42,710 nt of DNA from Bacteroidales bacterium UBA4231 (GCA_002396335.1 DGXN01000009.1:46676-89385); one strand, 5' to 3'. Shown: positions 13,927 to 23,117, counted from the first letter of the stretch. Notes: generated from the letters alone by a model not told the origin. A program made the numbers and translations.

Positions 13927-15327
13927 ATGAAAACAACCTCATTATTCGCATCCAGCGCTCTGCTCGCAGCCATTGTTACCGGATGCACGCAAGAATCACT
14001 TGACACACAGGGCCCTTCTCTTCCGGACAATCCCGGAGACAAAGTTACGCTCACCGTTTCGGCTGTTACCAAGACTCCGGAAGTCTCGGACGAAGTCGGC
14101 ACCAAAGTCTCTTATGGAGCTACAGATGCCACCTGGGAAACGGGGGATCAAATTTTCCTGATCAAAAGTGACGGGACCACCATCACGCTCACCCTCACCA
14201 AGGGCGCCGGGACCACTTCGGGCAATTTTACCTCCACGGACCCGGTGGTGGCGGGCACCTATATTCCGTATGCCGTGAGCAAAACCTCCTTGGATAAAGG
14301 CTTCGTAAGCGTATCGGCAGGCGTCATAACCCTGAATCTGAGCACCCCGGGCGGCGGCTCGCTGGCCGATGCTCTGGAGCATGATATCCTCAAGGGTACG
14401 TCGGTGGACCTTACCGCCGACCAGACCACCGCGACGATCGGGAACCTTAGCACGCACATTTTGAGCTATTTGCGTTTCCGGTTCACAAGCACGTCCAAGG
14501 CCATCACTGCTATCGGAATGGATTCGGCCGGCGGCGTGTACAGGACGGTGAACATTGCCGCTAATGGTACAGTTAGCGGAAGTAATCCTTCAACCGATGT
14601 GGTCAATGTCACGGCATCGGACGACGGTGCCGGGACCTACGCCGGCTACTTTGCCGTTTTTGGCAGTACTTCCACCAGTCTCATGGCCCATGCCGAGGAT
14701 GTGGACGGGGGTAAATACACCCGGCTGGTGTCAACGAAAACAGCCAACTACACGGCCGGGACTGTCTATGGAAAGACTATCACCCTGACTTCCGATATGG
14801 TAACGGCTGCAGCAACCGGTTCCCTGAGTGAACACTCCTGGAAAAACCTGGGCCTGAGCGTAAAATGGGCTGAGTTCAATGTGGGGTCGTCCAGTGAGTA
14901 TTCATATGATTATAATATCTCGAACGTTGCTGGGGATTCTGCCGGTATCGCCGTTGCAGCAGGTTGGACAGGATGGCGTATTCCGACCCGCGCCGAGGTG
15001 CAGGAGCTCTTCTATGCCAGCGAACGCCAGTGGGTTACCGGGTCCAACAACGGCGTAAGGTTCAATTGCAACGGCAGCTATGTGGCTATGGGAGCTGGAG
15101 GATATTGGAGAACGCGAGATGATAGCTACACAGATGATTGTTATCAAAAAGGAAATGTAATATTCTATATCAATGAAACTACGCCCAGTAACGGTTCTTA
15201 TGCGCAGTTGTGGGCAAATATAAGCAGTTCCGGGGCATCGCTGGGCTTCGGTTCCGCAAATTTAGGGACTTACGTGCACTCTTTCTCCAACTTTGCCGCA
15301 CTACGCCTGGTCTGCGACTACGAATAA
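13927..15327 (+). CDS. Surface lipoprotein, fimbrillin-like and FISUMP-type
   Basis: This 466-residue protein starts at MKTTSLFASS, because the in-frame start at 13885 lies inside the small ORF. Lipid Cys is residue 20 (VTGCTQ). Residues about 35-290 are fimbrillin-like (GTKVSYGATDATWETGDQIF). Residues about 300-466 are FISUMP-like: WKNLGLSVKWAEFNVGSSSE, then GWRIPTRAEVQELFYASE and the closing ALRLVCDYE. It lies between the small ORF (4 nt upstream) and the kelch-AraC gene (18 nt downstream), forming the clearest complete three-gene module in the window. Confidence 0.85.
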   Translation: MKTTSLFASSALLAAIVTGCTQESLDTQGPSLPDNPGDKVTLTVSAVTKTPEVSDEVGTKVSYGATDATWETGDQIFLIKSDGTTITLTLTKGAGTTSGNFTSTDPVVAGTYIPYAVSKTSLDKGFVSVSAGVITLNLSTPGGGSLADALEHDILKGTSVDLTADQTTATIGNLSTHILSYLRFRFTSTSKAITAIGMDSAGGVYRTVNIAANGTVSGSNPSTDVVNVTASDDGAGTYAGYFAVFGSTSTSLMAHAEDVDGGKYTRLVSTKTANYTAGTVYGKTITLTSDMVTAAATGSLSEHSWKNLGLSVKWAEFNVGSSSEYSYDYNISNVAGDSAGIAVAAGWTGWRIPTRAEVQELFYASERQWVTGSNNGVRFNCNGSYVAMGAGGYWRTRDDSYTDDCYQKGNVIFYINETTPSNGSYAQLWANISSSGASLGFGSANLGTYVHSFSNFAALRLVCDYE

Positions 15328-15332
15328 TTCGC

Positions 15333-15340
15333 TATCTTTG
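15333..15340 (+). promoter_or_regulatory. -7 box (TATCTTTG) of the second kelch-AraC gene
   Basis: It ends 5 nt before the GTG at 15346, so the predicted transcript is leaderless. The same box and spacing are kept in the remnant at 7709-7724. Confidence 0.55.
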
Positions 15341-15345
15341 TAAGC

Positions 15346-16926
15346 GTGAAGCGCTTACCCCTCATACTGCTGGCCCTCCTCGCCGTCGCGTGCTCGCGCA
15401 GCAGCGGCGGCGGGACGGGGCGGTGGCCGGACCTGCCGGAGCCGCTGTCCACCCCGTATGTGATGGTCCTGAATGGGGAACTGACCCTTTTCGGCGGGCA
15501 TACGGACGGATTTGTGCTGTCACAGTCGGCCTGGTATCTCAGGGGCGGGTCGTGGCATAAAGTGCCCATGAAATACCCGCACGACCATGGCTTCTGCACC
15601 CTCCTGCCGGACGGGCGGGTGATGCTGGGCGGAGGCAGCGCTGAGGCGTTCGGCATCGGCCAGAGCTGGGGCGTGGAAATCTACGACCCGGCCACGCACA
15701 CTTTCACGGCCGAGGGCATCATGGACCGCAAACGCGCGGGTGCATCGGCACTTGCCCTGCCGGACGGGAGGGTGCTGGTGAGCGGCAACTGGTACGCGCC
15801 TGACGCCATGGAAATCTACGAGCCCGGGAAAGGGTTCTCCTTCCTGAAAGACGTCACTGTGCAGCGCAACATCCCTTACATCCTGGCATCGGCCCCGGAC
15901 AATGCCATTGTCTTCTCCGGGCTGGACAATTACGGCAAACCCTCCGACGGCACGGTGGACCGCTTGCAGGGAGACTCTTTCCATGAGCCCCTGCTGGACG
16001 AGTGGGAACCGTTGGCCACCCAGCGGGCCGACCTTTCCATCGGCGAATACGCCTACCTGGTGCTGGCCCGGCACCGGGAAAGCGGGGAATGGGGCATCCT
16101 GCGCATCACGGGCGAGCAGTTCTCCCTGTTGGAAACGGACGTCGCCCTTCCCGTGCGGTCCGATGCCGGAAACTACATCTGGGGCCATTTGGCCGTGGAC
16201 CGCAGCCGCCGGAGCGCCTATACGGTGGGGATTGATACGGAGGGAAATGCCTGCATCGCCCGTATCTGCTACGACCCCATCTTCGACGGCGGCCCGGCCG
16301 AAGTAACCCTGACGGAATTCCCCGGCCCTTTCCCGATGGCCGACACTTTCGCCCTGCTTCCGGACGCAACGCTCGTGCTGCCCGGCGGTGTCGGGTTCTC
16401 AACTGTGGACGACATCCCGACGGGAAACAATTTCAAGGTCTTCCGGGAGGTCTGGGCCTTTCCCACGGAGGCGTCCTCCAAGGCTCGTTTCCCCTGGTTC
16501 ATTGCCGTGGGCCTGTTGCTTCTGATGGCTGCCGGGGTCTTCTTCTTCCGGAGAAACCGGAACAGTCCCGCTGCCCCTCCCGCCGACCTTCCGCCAACGC
16601 TGCAATTGACCGAGCAGCTCTCGCAAATCATCGAGCAGGAGGAACTGTTCAAGCAGCCGGACCTTCGAGTCACCGATATAGCCGCCCGGCTGGCCACCAA
16701 TCGCACCTACATAAGCGCCATCATCAAGAGCCTTTCCGGGGAGAGTTTCTCCAACCTCATCAACGGATACCGCGTCCGCTATGCGCAAAAACTCATGAAG
16801 GAACACCCGGAGATGAGCGTCACCCAAATCGCCACGGAAAGCGGATTCTCTTCCCGCAGCGCTTTCTACCGCAACTTCAAAGAAATCACCGGCCAAAGTC
16901 CGGCCGACTGGAAGAAAACAAAATAG
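15346..16926 (+). CDS. Membrane one-component regulator: kelch sensor, TM, AraC DNA-binding domain
   Basis: This 526-residue protein uses a GTG start. It has a signal peptide with lipobox-like AVAC (Cys16), kelch-type repeats over about residues 35-370 (NGELTLFGGHTDGF, DGRVMLGGGSAEAFGIG, DGRVLVSGNWY, DATLVLPGGVGF), one TM segment near 380-400 (FIAVGLLLLMAAGVFFF) followed by RRNRN, and a C-terminal AraC HTH (IAARLATNRTYISAII, QIATESGFSSRSAFYRNF, GQSPADW). It is paralogous to 7967-9610, with the same order and similar length. It follows the 13927 lipoprotein at 18 nt. It is likely to control the adjacent surface-protein genes through the shared upstream element (inference). Confidence 0.85.
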   Translation: MKRLPLILLALLAVACSRSSGGGTGRWPDLPEPLSTPYVMVLNGELTLFGGHTDGFVLSQSAWYLRGGSWHKVPMKYPHDHGFCTLLPDGRVMLGGGSAEAFGIGQSWGVEIYDPATHTFTAEGIMDRKRAGASALALPDGRVLVSGNWYAPDAMEIYEPGKGFSFLKDVTVQRNIPYILASAPDNAIVFSGLDNYGKPSDGTVDRLQGDSFHEPLLDEWEPLATQRADLSIGEYAYLVLARHRESGEWGILRITGEQFSLLETDVALPVRSDAGNYIWGHLAVDRSRRSAYTVGIDTEGNACIARICYDPIFDGGPAEVTLTEFPGPFPMADTFALLPDATLVLPGGVGFSTVDDIPTGNNFKVFREVWAFPTEASSKARFPWFIAVGLLLLMAAGVFFFRRNRNSPAAPPADLPPTLQLTEQLSQIIEQEELFKQPDLRVTDIAARLATNRTYISAIIKSLSGESFSNLINGYRVRYAQKLMKEHPEMSVTQIATESGFSSRSAFYRNFKEITGQSPADWKKTK

Positions 16927-16955
16927 CCCGGCCCCAAAGGGTCAGGCTATTTTGT
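16918..16955. terminator. Bidirectional terminator between convergent genes
   Basis: The stem ACAAAATAGCC / GGCTATTTTGT encloses an inner GC-rich part. It overlaps the stop of the plus-strand regulator and lies 17 nt after the minus-strand gene at 16972. Confidence 0.75.
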
Positions 16956-16971
16956 TTCCGTGGGGAAGGAC

Positions 16972-17253
16972 TTATTTGGTGAGAGCTTCCTTGGCGGCGT
17001 CAGCGGCGTTGTCAACAGCGTCGACGGCAGCCTCGGTGGCGGCGTCTTTCACTTCGTTGGCAGCGTTCTCAACAGCTTCTTCGAGGGTCTTCTGACCTTC
17101 TTCGCTGCACTCTTTGCCTTCTTCGCAAGTCTTCTCGCAAACTTCCTCGGTAGCCTCGGCGGCTTCTTCGGCCTTCTTGTTGTTGTTGCACTGGCAGGAA
17201 GCAGCGGCAACGATCATAGCCACAACAGCGGCAGACATAAATACTTTCTTCAT
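16972..17253 (-). CDS. Small Glu/Ala-rich lipoprotein
   Basis: This 93-residue protein has a signal peptide with AASC (Cys20) followed by a short Gln/Asn/Lys linker and a low-complexity helical region of Glu, Ala and Lys repeats (EEAVENAANEVKDAATEAAV). It probably forms an amphipathic helix or coiled coil in the periplasm. Small lipoproteins of this kind are common and abundant in Bacteroidetes, but the function is unknown. A -7 box at 17299-17306 gives a leader of about 40 nt. A plus-strand frame over the same DNA is a shadow. Confidence 0.8.
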   Translation of the reverse strand: MKKVFMSAAVVAMIVAAASCQCNNNKKAEEAAEATEEVCEKTCEEGKECSEEGQKTLEEAVENAANEVKDAATEAAVDAVDNAADAAKEALTK

Positions 17254-17298
17254 AGTACTAATTAGTTAATGAGTTGAATACACATTCTTTTCAGGCCG

Positions 17299-17306
17299 CA
17301 AATGTA
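17299..17306 (-). promoter_or_regulatory. -7 box (TACATTTG) of the small lipoprotein
   Basis: It matches TAnnTTTG on the minus strand, 45 nt before the start codon. Confidence 0.6.
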
Positions 17307-17375
17307 CACCCTATTTTTCAAAAAGCAAAGAAATTTTTTAAAAAAGTGTAATAAATTGGAAGTGACGGGATTTCC

Positions 17376-18410
17376 TTACTGCTGCTGATTTTTCAGGTGA
17401 AGTTCCCATTCCCAGGCGGATTTCAGGGTTTCTTCGATGCTCCGGGTGGCTTTCCAGCCCATTTCGGTGTTGGCGAGGGTGGGGTCGGCCCAGATGGAGA
17501 CGACGTCACCGGCGCGGCGGGGTACGAATTTGTAATTGAGTTTGACGCCGTTCACTTTTTCAAAGGCGTTCACCAGCTCCAGCACGCTCAGGGGCCGTCC
17601 TGTGCCGATGTTGAAGACCTCGCAGTCCGCTTTCATTTTCCCTTCCAGCATGCGGCCGACGGCGCAGACATGGGCCTTGGCAAGGTCTACGATGTCGATG
17701 AAGTCGCGCAGACAGGTGCCGTCGGGGGTGGGATAGTCGTTGCCGAAGATATTCAGGCAGGGACGTTTCCCCACTGCGGTCTGGGTGATGTAAGGCACCA
17801 GATTGTTGGGAACGCCGCGCGGCAGTTCGCCGATCAGGGCGCTGGGATGTGCGCCGATGGGGTTGAAGTACCGCAGCAGGATGCCCTTGACGGTGCCGCC
17901 GCTGGCCTTCACCGTGTCGCGGAGGATATCCTCGCACATCTGCTTGGTGTTGCCATACGGGGAGGTGGCGGGCTTGCGGGGCGTTTTTTCGGTAACCGGC
18001 ACGGCATCCGGCTCTCCGTAGACTGTGGCCGATGAAGAAAACAGCACATTGCATCCGCCTTTCTCCTGGGCGGCCTCCAGCACGTTCAGGAAGCTCATCA
18101 GGTTGTTCTTGTAGTACATGACGGGCTTTTCCACGGATTCACCCACGGCTTTGTAGGCGGCGAAGTGGATGACGGCGTCGATGGGGTATTTCGCGAACAG
18201 GGCATGGACTTGGGCCGCGTTGCAGAAGTCCACTTCTTCCAGGGGCAGGTCTTCCCGGCCGGTGATTTGCTTTACGCCTTCGTAGCCGGAGCGGTCGCAG
18301 TTGGAGAAATTGTCGGCCATCACGACATCATAGCCGGCCTGGATGAGTTCTACTGTTACGTGGCTGCCGATAAAACCGGCTCCGCCAGACACAAGTACAG
18401 TCTTTTTCAT
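17376..18410 (-). CDS. galE: UDP-glucose 4-epimerase
   Basis: This 344-residue enzyme of the short-chain dehydrogenase family interconverts UDP-glucose and UDP-galactose in the cytoplasm. The NAD-binding GGAGFIGS is at residues 9-16. The catalytic Ser lies in SSSATVYGEP (about 125-127), and Y152-x-x-x-K156 in SPYGNTK. RYFNPIGAH and the closing AWEWELHLK are typical of GalE. The start at 18410 is set by MKKTVLVSGG; the longer upstream frame lies inside the OstA-like gene. It overlaps the stop of the OstA-like gene by 4 bp, so its product may feed the surface polysaccharide made with that operon. Confidence 0.95.
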   Translation of the reverse strand: MKKTVLVSGGAGFIGSHVTVELIQAGYDVVMADNFSNCDRSGYEGVKQITGREDLPLEEVDFCNAAQVHALFAKYPIDAVIHFAAYKAVGESVEKPVMYYKNNLMSFLNVLEAAQEKGGCNVLFSSSATVYGEPDAVPVTEKTPRKPATSPYGNTKQMCEDILRDTVKASGGTVKGILLRYFNPIGAHPSALIGELPRGVPNNLVPYITQTAVGKRPCLNIFGNDYPTPDGTCLRDFIDIVDLAKAHVCAVGRMLEGKMKADCEVFNIGTGRPLSVLELVNAFEKVNGVKLNYKFVPRRAGDVVSIWADPTLANTEMGWKATRSIEETLKSAWEWELHLKNQQQ

Positions 18411-20857
18411 GGTTTCTGTTTTTGTTTCTGTGCTTTTTCCTGTTCTTTCAGGAGGTATTTTTCGAATTGGGCCCGTTCTTTCTGCGCCCGTTTTTCCATT
18501 TTGCGAAGGGCTTTCAGCTTCCGCTGCCGTTCTCTCTCCAGCTTCTTCTGTGCCTTGGCGGCTTTCTTCTGTTCGCGGATGCGGTCCGCCTCGGCCCATC
18601 TGGCTTCCCGTTCGGCCTGTTTTTCGGCCTTCAGGCGCTCTTTCTCAGCTTTTTCCTGGGCCTTCAGCTCTTCTTTCGTGAGCGGCGCAGCAGGGGCGGC
18701 GAGCGTGTCGGCGGGAGCGGTGGAAACGGCCGATGTGTCCACCGGCGCCGTCCCCAGGCTGTCCTTGGGCATGACGCTCACCGTATCCACCGGTGCTGCG
18801 GCTACGGTGTCGACAGGGGCGGCGAGCGTGTCGGCCGCCTGTTTTTCGCGTTCACGGATGACCCGCAGGGAGTCACGGACGGCGATATCCCGGTACACCT
18901 TCCGGATGTAACCGGGGAAGTAGGTGTTGGTCTGCTTGAACTCCGCATGCGGACGCGCGAGATAGGAGGTGCGCTGGCTCTTGCGGGGCTTCAGGGACGT
19001 GACATCCTCGGGCGACGAAGGCCGGCGTTCCGGCTCCCAGCGGAAGCCCTTCAGGGTCTTTTCCTCCTTGGGCAGCTGGACTGTGGGATAGCCGTCGTTC
19101 TTGGGATTGTCGTAGTAGTACATCCGCTCGATGTCGCCGTCCTTGAAGGTGGCGTAGATCATCTTGGATTCCACCTTGTTCACGGTTGCCAGGGCATTCT
19201 TCTCCACCAGGTAGAACAGGGAGGCCGCCCCGCCCAGCGCGTCAAACCGGGTGAGGGCCGACGTGGAGTCGAAGTAGGCAATCATCTCGGTGCCGCGGAT
19301 CTGGTCGTAGCTGACGGAGTCTTCCTGGATGGTGATGAAGGCGTTCGACAGCAGGTGGGCCTTTTCCATCTGCTTGTTCTTGATGACCATGTAGATACTG
19401 TCGGACGCATACTGCCGGTTGCCCTCGTTGAAGAAGATGGGGTCCTGGTACAGGCGCACCAGGGAATCCAGGTCCGTGTAGGTGAGCGAGTCGCTGGACA
19501 TCTGCATGTCTTTCCGGAACAGGCGCACGTGCTTGGAGCCGTACAGGAAGGCCACCTTGGTGGTGTCTTTTTCGGGCACGGTGGTGGCCACGGAGTCGAC
19601 GGGTCCCGTCAGCGTATCCACCGGCGGCGTCAGCGTGTCTTTCGGCATGTCTTTCGGCGGTTCGGGCGGAGGAAGCTGCGTCTTGTCGCCGGCGGGTTTT
19701 TCGGCCTTGTCGCCGCGGCCGGGGAGTTCCGGCGGGCGGTTGGGGTCGTTCTTGGCGGCTTCTTCGGCGGCCTTGGCAGCCGCTTCGGCCGCTTTCTTGC
19801 GGTATTCCATCACCGGGTCGCCGGCAATGTCCGTCAGCCGTTTGGCCGATGCCTGGACGGCCCCCTCCGGAATGTCACAGCGCTTGACGGTGCGGTACAG
19901 GAGGACGTCGGCCCCGACATACAGGGTGTCCACTTTGCCTTTCTCTTCGGAGATGGACATGATGGCGGGTTCGCGGGTCATCCGCACCTGGTCCAGCGAA
20001 TCCGTGTACACGAACCGGCCGGCGAGGGCGAAGACATTGCGGGTGGTGTCCATCAGCTCCACGTTGCCCAGCATCTCCACGTTGTTCAGGGAACGGTGGT
20101 AGTAGAGCGAGTCGGACCAGGTCTCCTGGTTCTCGGTGAGCATGTGCACGTTCCGTCGGAACAGGAAGAGCTCCTGACCGCGGTCGTACCAGCCGTCGTT
20201 GGCGCTGAGCATCTTGTCGTCCTGCCACATGTCAGTCCCGTAGCCGAAGTAGGCGGTGGAAAGGTCGCTCCGATATTCCAGGCGGGAGGTTTTCACGAAG
20301 GTGGTGTCCATGTACATGTTCACCTGGTCGTTGAAGGTGAACAGATGGGCCTTGGAGTCATAGGTGCCGTAGAGGCTCTCGATGACCTGGCCGTCCTTGT
20401 CCCGCATGGCGGCGCCGTCCTGGAAAATGGCCACGGAGTCTTTGGTGTTGTAGTCCAGGTAACGGGTGCGGAGGGTGTTTTTGTCTTTGTCCTCCAGCTG
20501 CACCAGGTCTCCGCGGAACTTGGCCATGTTGTCGTCCACCACGTACTGGAGGGTGGAACTGGTGAGCTGCGTCTGGTCCTGGATGATGCGCACATGGCCC
20601 ATGGCGTCGATGATGTTGGTGTTCACGTTCCACAGGGCCGTGTCGCAGAGGAGGTAGGTGTTGTTGTGGAAGAAGCGGGCGGGGCCCACCACTTTCCGGT
20701 AACTCTCGCCGTTGCGTTCGATGAGCTGGGCGCTCTGGGCGCTCAGCAGCTTCACTTTGCCGTCTTCCCGGGGCTGCTCCTGGGCCTTCACGGCAAAGCC
20801 TGCCGCCGTCAGGGACAGCAGCAGCGCGATGCTTTTATGAAACCGGACGGGGTGCAC
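18407..20857 (-). CDS. OstA-like (LptD N-terminal domain-like) outer-membrane biogenesis protein
   Basis: This 816-residue protein uses a GTG start directly after the upstream TAA. It has a signal peptide (about 1-25, AVKAQEQ). Residues about 40-330 resemble the OstA/LptA beta-jellyroll found in lipopolysaccharide transport proteins (NNTYLLCDTALWN, TQLTSSTLQYVVDDNMAKF, with repeated W/Y-x-D segments). An Ala/Lys-rich helix (AAEAAAKAAEEAAK) and Pro-rich linker with PVDT repeats interrupt it. The C-terminal 150 residues are a long Lys/Glu/Ala/Arg coiled coil. It is likely involved in LPS or outer-membrane assembly. It sits between SurA-like and galE. Confidence 0.85.
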   Translation of the reverse strand: MHPVRFHKSIALLLSLTAAGFAVKAQEQPREDGKVKLLSAQSAQLIERNGESYRKVVGPARFFHNNTYLLCDTALWNVNTNIIDAMGHVRIIQDQTQLTSSTLQYVVDDNMAKFRGDLVQLEDKDKNTLRTRYLDYNTKDSVAIFQDGAAMRDKDGQVIESLYGTYDSKAHLFTFNDQVNMYMDTTFVKTSRLEYRSDLSTAYFGYGTDMWQDDKMLSANDGWYDRGQELFLFRRNVHMLTENQETWSDSLYYHRSLNNVEMLGNVELMDTTRNVFALAGRFVYTDSLDQVRMTREPAIMSISEEKGKVDTLYVGADVLLYRTVKRCDIPEGAVQASAKRLTDIAGDPVMEYRKKAAEAAAKAAEEAAKNDPNRPPELPGRGDKAEKPAGDKTQLPPPEPPKDMPKDTLTPPVDTLTGPVDSVATTVPEKDTTKVAFLYGSKHVRLFRKDMQMSSDSLTYTDLDSLVRLYQDPIFFNEGNRQYASDSIYMVIKNKQMEKAHLLSNAFITIQEDSVSYDQIRGTEMIAYFDSTSALTRFDALGGAASLFYLVEKNALATVNKVESKMIYATFKDGDIERMYYYDNPKNDGYPTVQLPKEEKTLKGFRWEPERRPSSPEDVTSLKPRKSQRTSYLARPHAEFKQTNTYFPGYIRKVYRDIAVRDSLRVIREREKQAADTLAAPVDTVAAAPVDTVSVMPKDSLGTAPVDTSAVSTAPADTLAAPAAPLTKEELKAQEKAEKERLKAEKQAEREARWAEADRIREQKKAAKAQKKLERERQRKLKALRKMEKRAQKERAQFEKYLLKEQEKAQKQKQKP

Positions 20858-22231
20858 TTATTTACGGGCGTTCCAACTGTCGCGGGAGAACTCGCACTCG
20901 TGGAACATGGGGTCGATAATGATGTAGGTGGACTTGATCTTGTCGTCCAGGAACTTGTCGATGGCTTCCATCTGCTTGTTGTTCTGCACCTTCTCCAGGA
21001 TCTGGGTGTAGTCGTTTTCGAAGGTGGCGGTATGGGCGGGGATGATCTTGTCCACGCGGATGATCTTGTACACCAGGTTTCCCTGACGGCCCTGCTGGTA
21101 GCCTTCGTTGTCCTGGGATTCCACAGGCTCGGAGATTTCGCCCGGCTTGAGGTCTTTGATGGCGGCATAGTCGGCCGGCTTGAGCTGGTCGATCTCGAAG
21201 TAGGAGGAGCCGGTGGCAGGGTCGGCCATCTGGCCGCCGTTGGTGCGGGAGGCGAGGTCTTCGGACCAGAAGCGGGCGGCGAGGTCGAACTTGATTTCGC
21301 CGCTGAGGATCTGGGTGCGGAGGCTGTCCAGGCGGCTGAAGGCTTTTTCGCGGTCCTCGGCGGTGTACTGGGGCTTGAGGAGAATGTGGCGGGCGTTGAA
21401 CATGTCGCCTTTCTTTTCAATGACTTCGATGATGTGGAAGCCGTCCGGGGTCTCCACGATCTGGGAGATGGTGCCGGGTCTCAGGGACATGGCGGCATCC
21501 GAGAAGGCGGGCCAGAAGATGGACTTGGAGGCCATGCCCAGTTCGCCGCCGCGGCGGGAACTGCCCGGGTCTTCGGAGTAGATGCGTGCGAGGGTGGCGA
21601 ACTTTTCCCCGTTCATGATGCGTTCGCGGAGGCTCAGCAGCTTTTCTTTCACGGAGACGGCCGCGGCTTCGCGGTCCGGATAGATGCAGATCTGGCTCAG
21701 CTGGTATTTGACGGGAACGACGGGAAGGTCCTCGGGGTCAGTGGCTTTCATGTAGGACTGGACGTCGTAGGGGGTGACTTCCGGGATGGTCTGGGCTACG
21801 TTGTAGCGGGCCTGTTCCGTAAGGCTCTGCTCCTCCAGGGTCTTCTGCCATTCCTGACGCAGCTTGTACAGGGGTTTGCCGAAGTATTTTTCCATTTCTT
21901 CGTCGCCGCCCAGCTGGGTGCGGAACCAGTCGATGCGCTGGGTGAGGTTGCCGGCCACCATGTCATTGTTCACGGTGAGCGAGTCGACGCGGGCCTGCAT
22001 CAGGAACAGTTTGGCTTCCATGATGTTCTCCAGGATTTCGCAGCGCATGTCCCGGTCGCTGCCGGCACCGCTGGCGCGCATTTGCTGCACTTCGGCTTCC
22101 AGGTCGCTCAGGAGGATGGTTTCTCCGCCAACCGTGGCTACTGTCTTGTCCACGAGGCCGTTCTGGTATTTCTGGGCGCTCAGGGTCAGGGAAAGGAGCA
22201 GCGCTGCCGCCGTGAGAAGGATATTTTTCAT
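20858..22231 (-). CDS. surA: SurA-like periplasmic peptidyl-prolyl isomerase
   Basis: This 457-residue protein has a signal peptide (LTLSAQ), then a SurA N-terminal-like helical chaperone part (VDKTVATVGGETILLSDLEAE) and two parvulin-type (PpiC) domains: about 175-275 (QICIYPD, FATLARIYSEDPGSSRRGGELG, GFHIIEVIEKK) and 280-390 (ARHILLKPQ, FWSEDLASRTNGGQM). It would help fold outer-membrane proteins. The gene lies 3 nt after the PPIase-like lipoprotein and is followed without gap by the OstA-like gene, consistent with outer-membrane biogenesis. Confidence 0.9.
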   Translation of the reverse strand: MKNILLTAAALLLSLTLSAQKYQNGLVDKTVATVGGETILLSDLEAEVQQMRASGAGSDRDMRCEILENIMEAKLFLMQARVDSLTVNNDMVAGNLTQRIDWFRTQLGGDEEMEKYFGKPLYKLRQEWQKTLEEQSLTEQARYNVAQTIPEVTPYDVQSYMKATDPEDLPVVPVKYQLSQICIYPDREAAAVSVKEKLLSLRERIMNGEKFATLARIYSEDPGSSRRGGELGMASKSIFWPAFSDAAMSLRPGTISQIVETPDGFHIIEVIEKKGDMFNARHILLKPQYTAEDREKAFSRLDSLRTQILSGEIKFDLAARFWSEDLASRTNGGQMADPATGSSYFEIDQLKPADYAAIKDLKPGEISEPVESQDNEGYQQGRQGNLVYKIIRVDKIIPAHTATFENDYTQILEKVQNNKQMEAIDKFLDDKIKSTYIIIDPMFHECEFSRDSWNARK

Positions 22232-22234
22232 ACG

Positions 22235-23101
22235 TCAATAGATTACGAATTTGTTATTTTTGCGCGCATCTTCCAGCAAGTCCTGTTCCAAACCGGTTTC
22301 CAGTTCATGCTTTCTTGCACTGAGGATGAGGTCCCGGATCCGCTCGGTTACGTACTCTTCGGGGGCGGGTTTGCCTTCCGGAACCATGTCGGTGATGTAG
22401 GCCAGCCGGAGGATGCCGTTTTCGTCCTCCAGGGAGGCGAACTGGTTCTTCAGGGAACCGAGGAGGGTGCGGTAGTCCGCGCCCAGTTCCTGGGCCAGGG
22501 TGAGGAAGTCCATCCAGGTGTCGGAAGAGTCGGCATATTTGATGGCCGTGGTGGAGGCGAGGCTGTCGGCTTCCACGAGGAGGGCGTCATCGTCGGAGGA
22601 AATCATCTGCCGGAGGGTTTTCAGGGCGCGGGAATCGGCCGGAATGACCAGGTAGCGGGCTTTCACGACGGGGCGCTCCAGGCGGAAACGTTCCTGGTTC
22701 CCGTTGTAGTAACGGGCGATTTCCTCGTCGGTGATGAGGGTGTCCAGGCGCTGGTCGATGTACAGCTGCAGATAGCGGTACTTCAGGAGGGTGCGGCGGT
22801 ATTCTTCCAGTTCCCGGGAGACGTCCTTTTCGCTCTTGGAGAGCTGTTCCTGGGCCATATCCAGCAGGAGCAGGTCCTCCGCCCAGGCGTTGATGTACTG
22901 CCGGGCCAGTCCAACGCTGTCCTCTCCGGTGACTCCGGCGGGGATGTAGCTTGCCAGTTGGTTGCGGTGCAACTTGTGGGTGCCCACCTTGGCGACGACT
23001 TCTCCGCGGAAGAGTTCGGACGCGGTGTCCTGCACCTCGGCGGCCATTTTGCAGGAGAGGGGGAGAAGGGCCAGAAGGGCTATGTACAGCACTTTTCTCA
23101 T
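22235..23101 (-). CDS. PPIase/SurA-like chaperone lipoprotein
   Basis: This 288-residue protein has a lipoprotein signal (PLSCKM, Cys17) and a SurA/PrsA-type N-terminal part (VVAKVGTHKLHRNQLASYIP), followed by a helical region (YRYLQLYIDQRLDTLITDEEIARYY). A full parvulin domain is not evident, so it may be a chaperone without isomerase activity. It heads the operon of SurA-like, OstA-like and galE. Confidence 0.75.
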   Translation of the reverse strand: MRKVLYIALLALLPLSCKMAAEVQDTASELFRGEVVAKVGTHKLHRNQLASYIPAGVTGEDSVGLARQYINAWAEDLLLLDMAQEQLSKSEKDVSRELEEYRRTLLKYRYLQLYIDQRLDTLITDEEIARYYNGNQERFRLERPVVKARYLVIPADSRALKTLRQMISSDDDALLVEADSLASTTAIKYADSSDTWMDFLTLAQELGADYRTLLGSLKNQFASLEDENGILRLAYITDMVPEGKPAPEEYVTERIRDLILSARKHELETGLEQDLLEDARKNNKFVIY

Positions 23102-23109
23102 ATAGCTTA

Positions 23110-23117
23110 CAAAGATA
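23110..23117 (-). promoter_or_regulatory. -7 box (TATCTTTG) of the surA operon
   Basis: TATCTTTG on the minus strand ends 8 nt before the start at 23101, giving a very short leader. Confidence 0.55.

Noticed and set aside
16960..17265. Plus-strand frame of 101 codons rich in Phe, Gly and Leu
   Set aside because: It is the shadow of the Glu/Ala-rich small lipoprotein, which has a promoter, signal peptide and lipobox.
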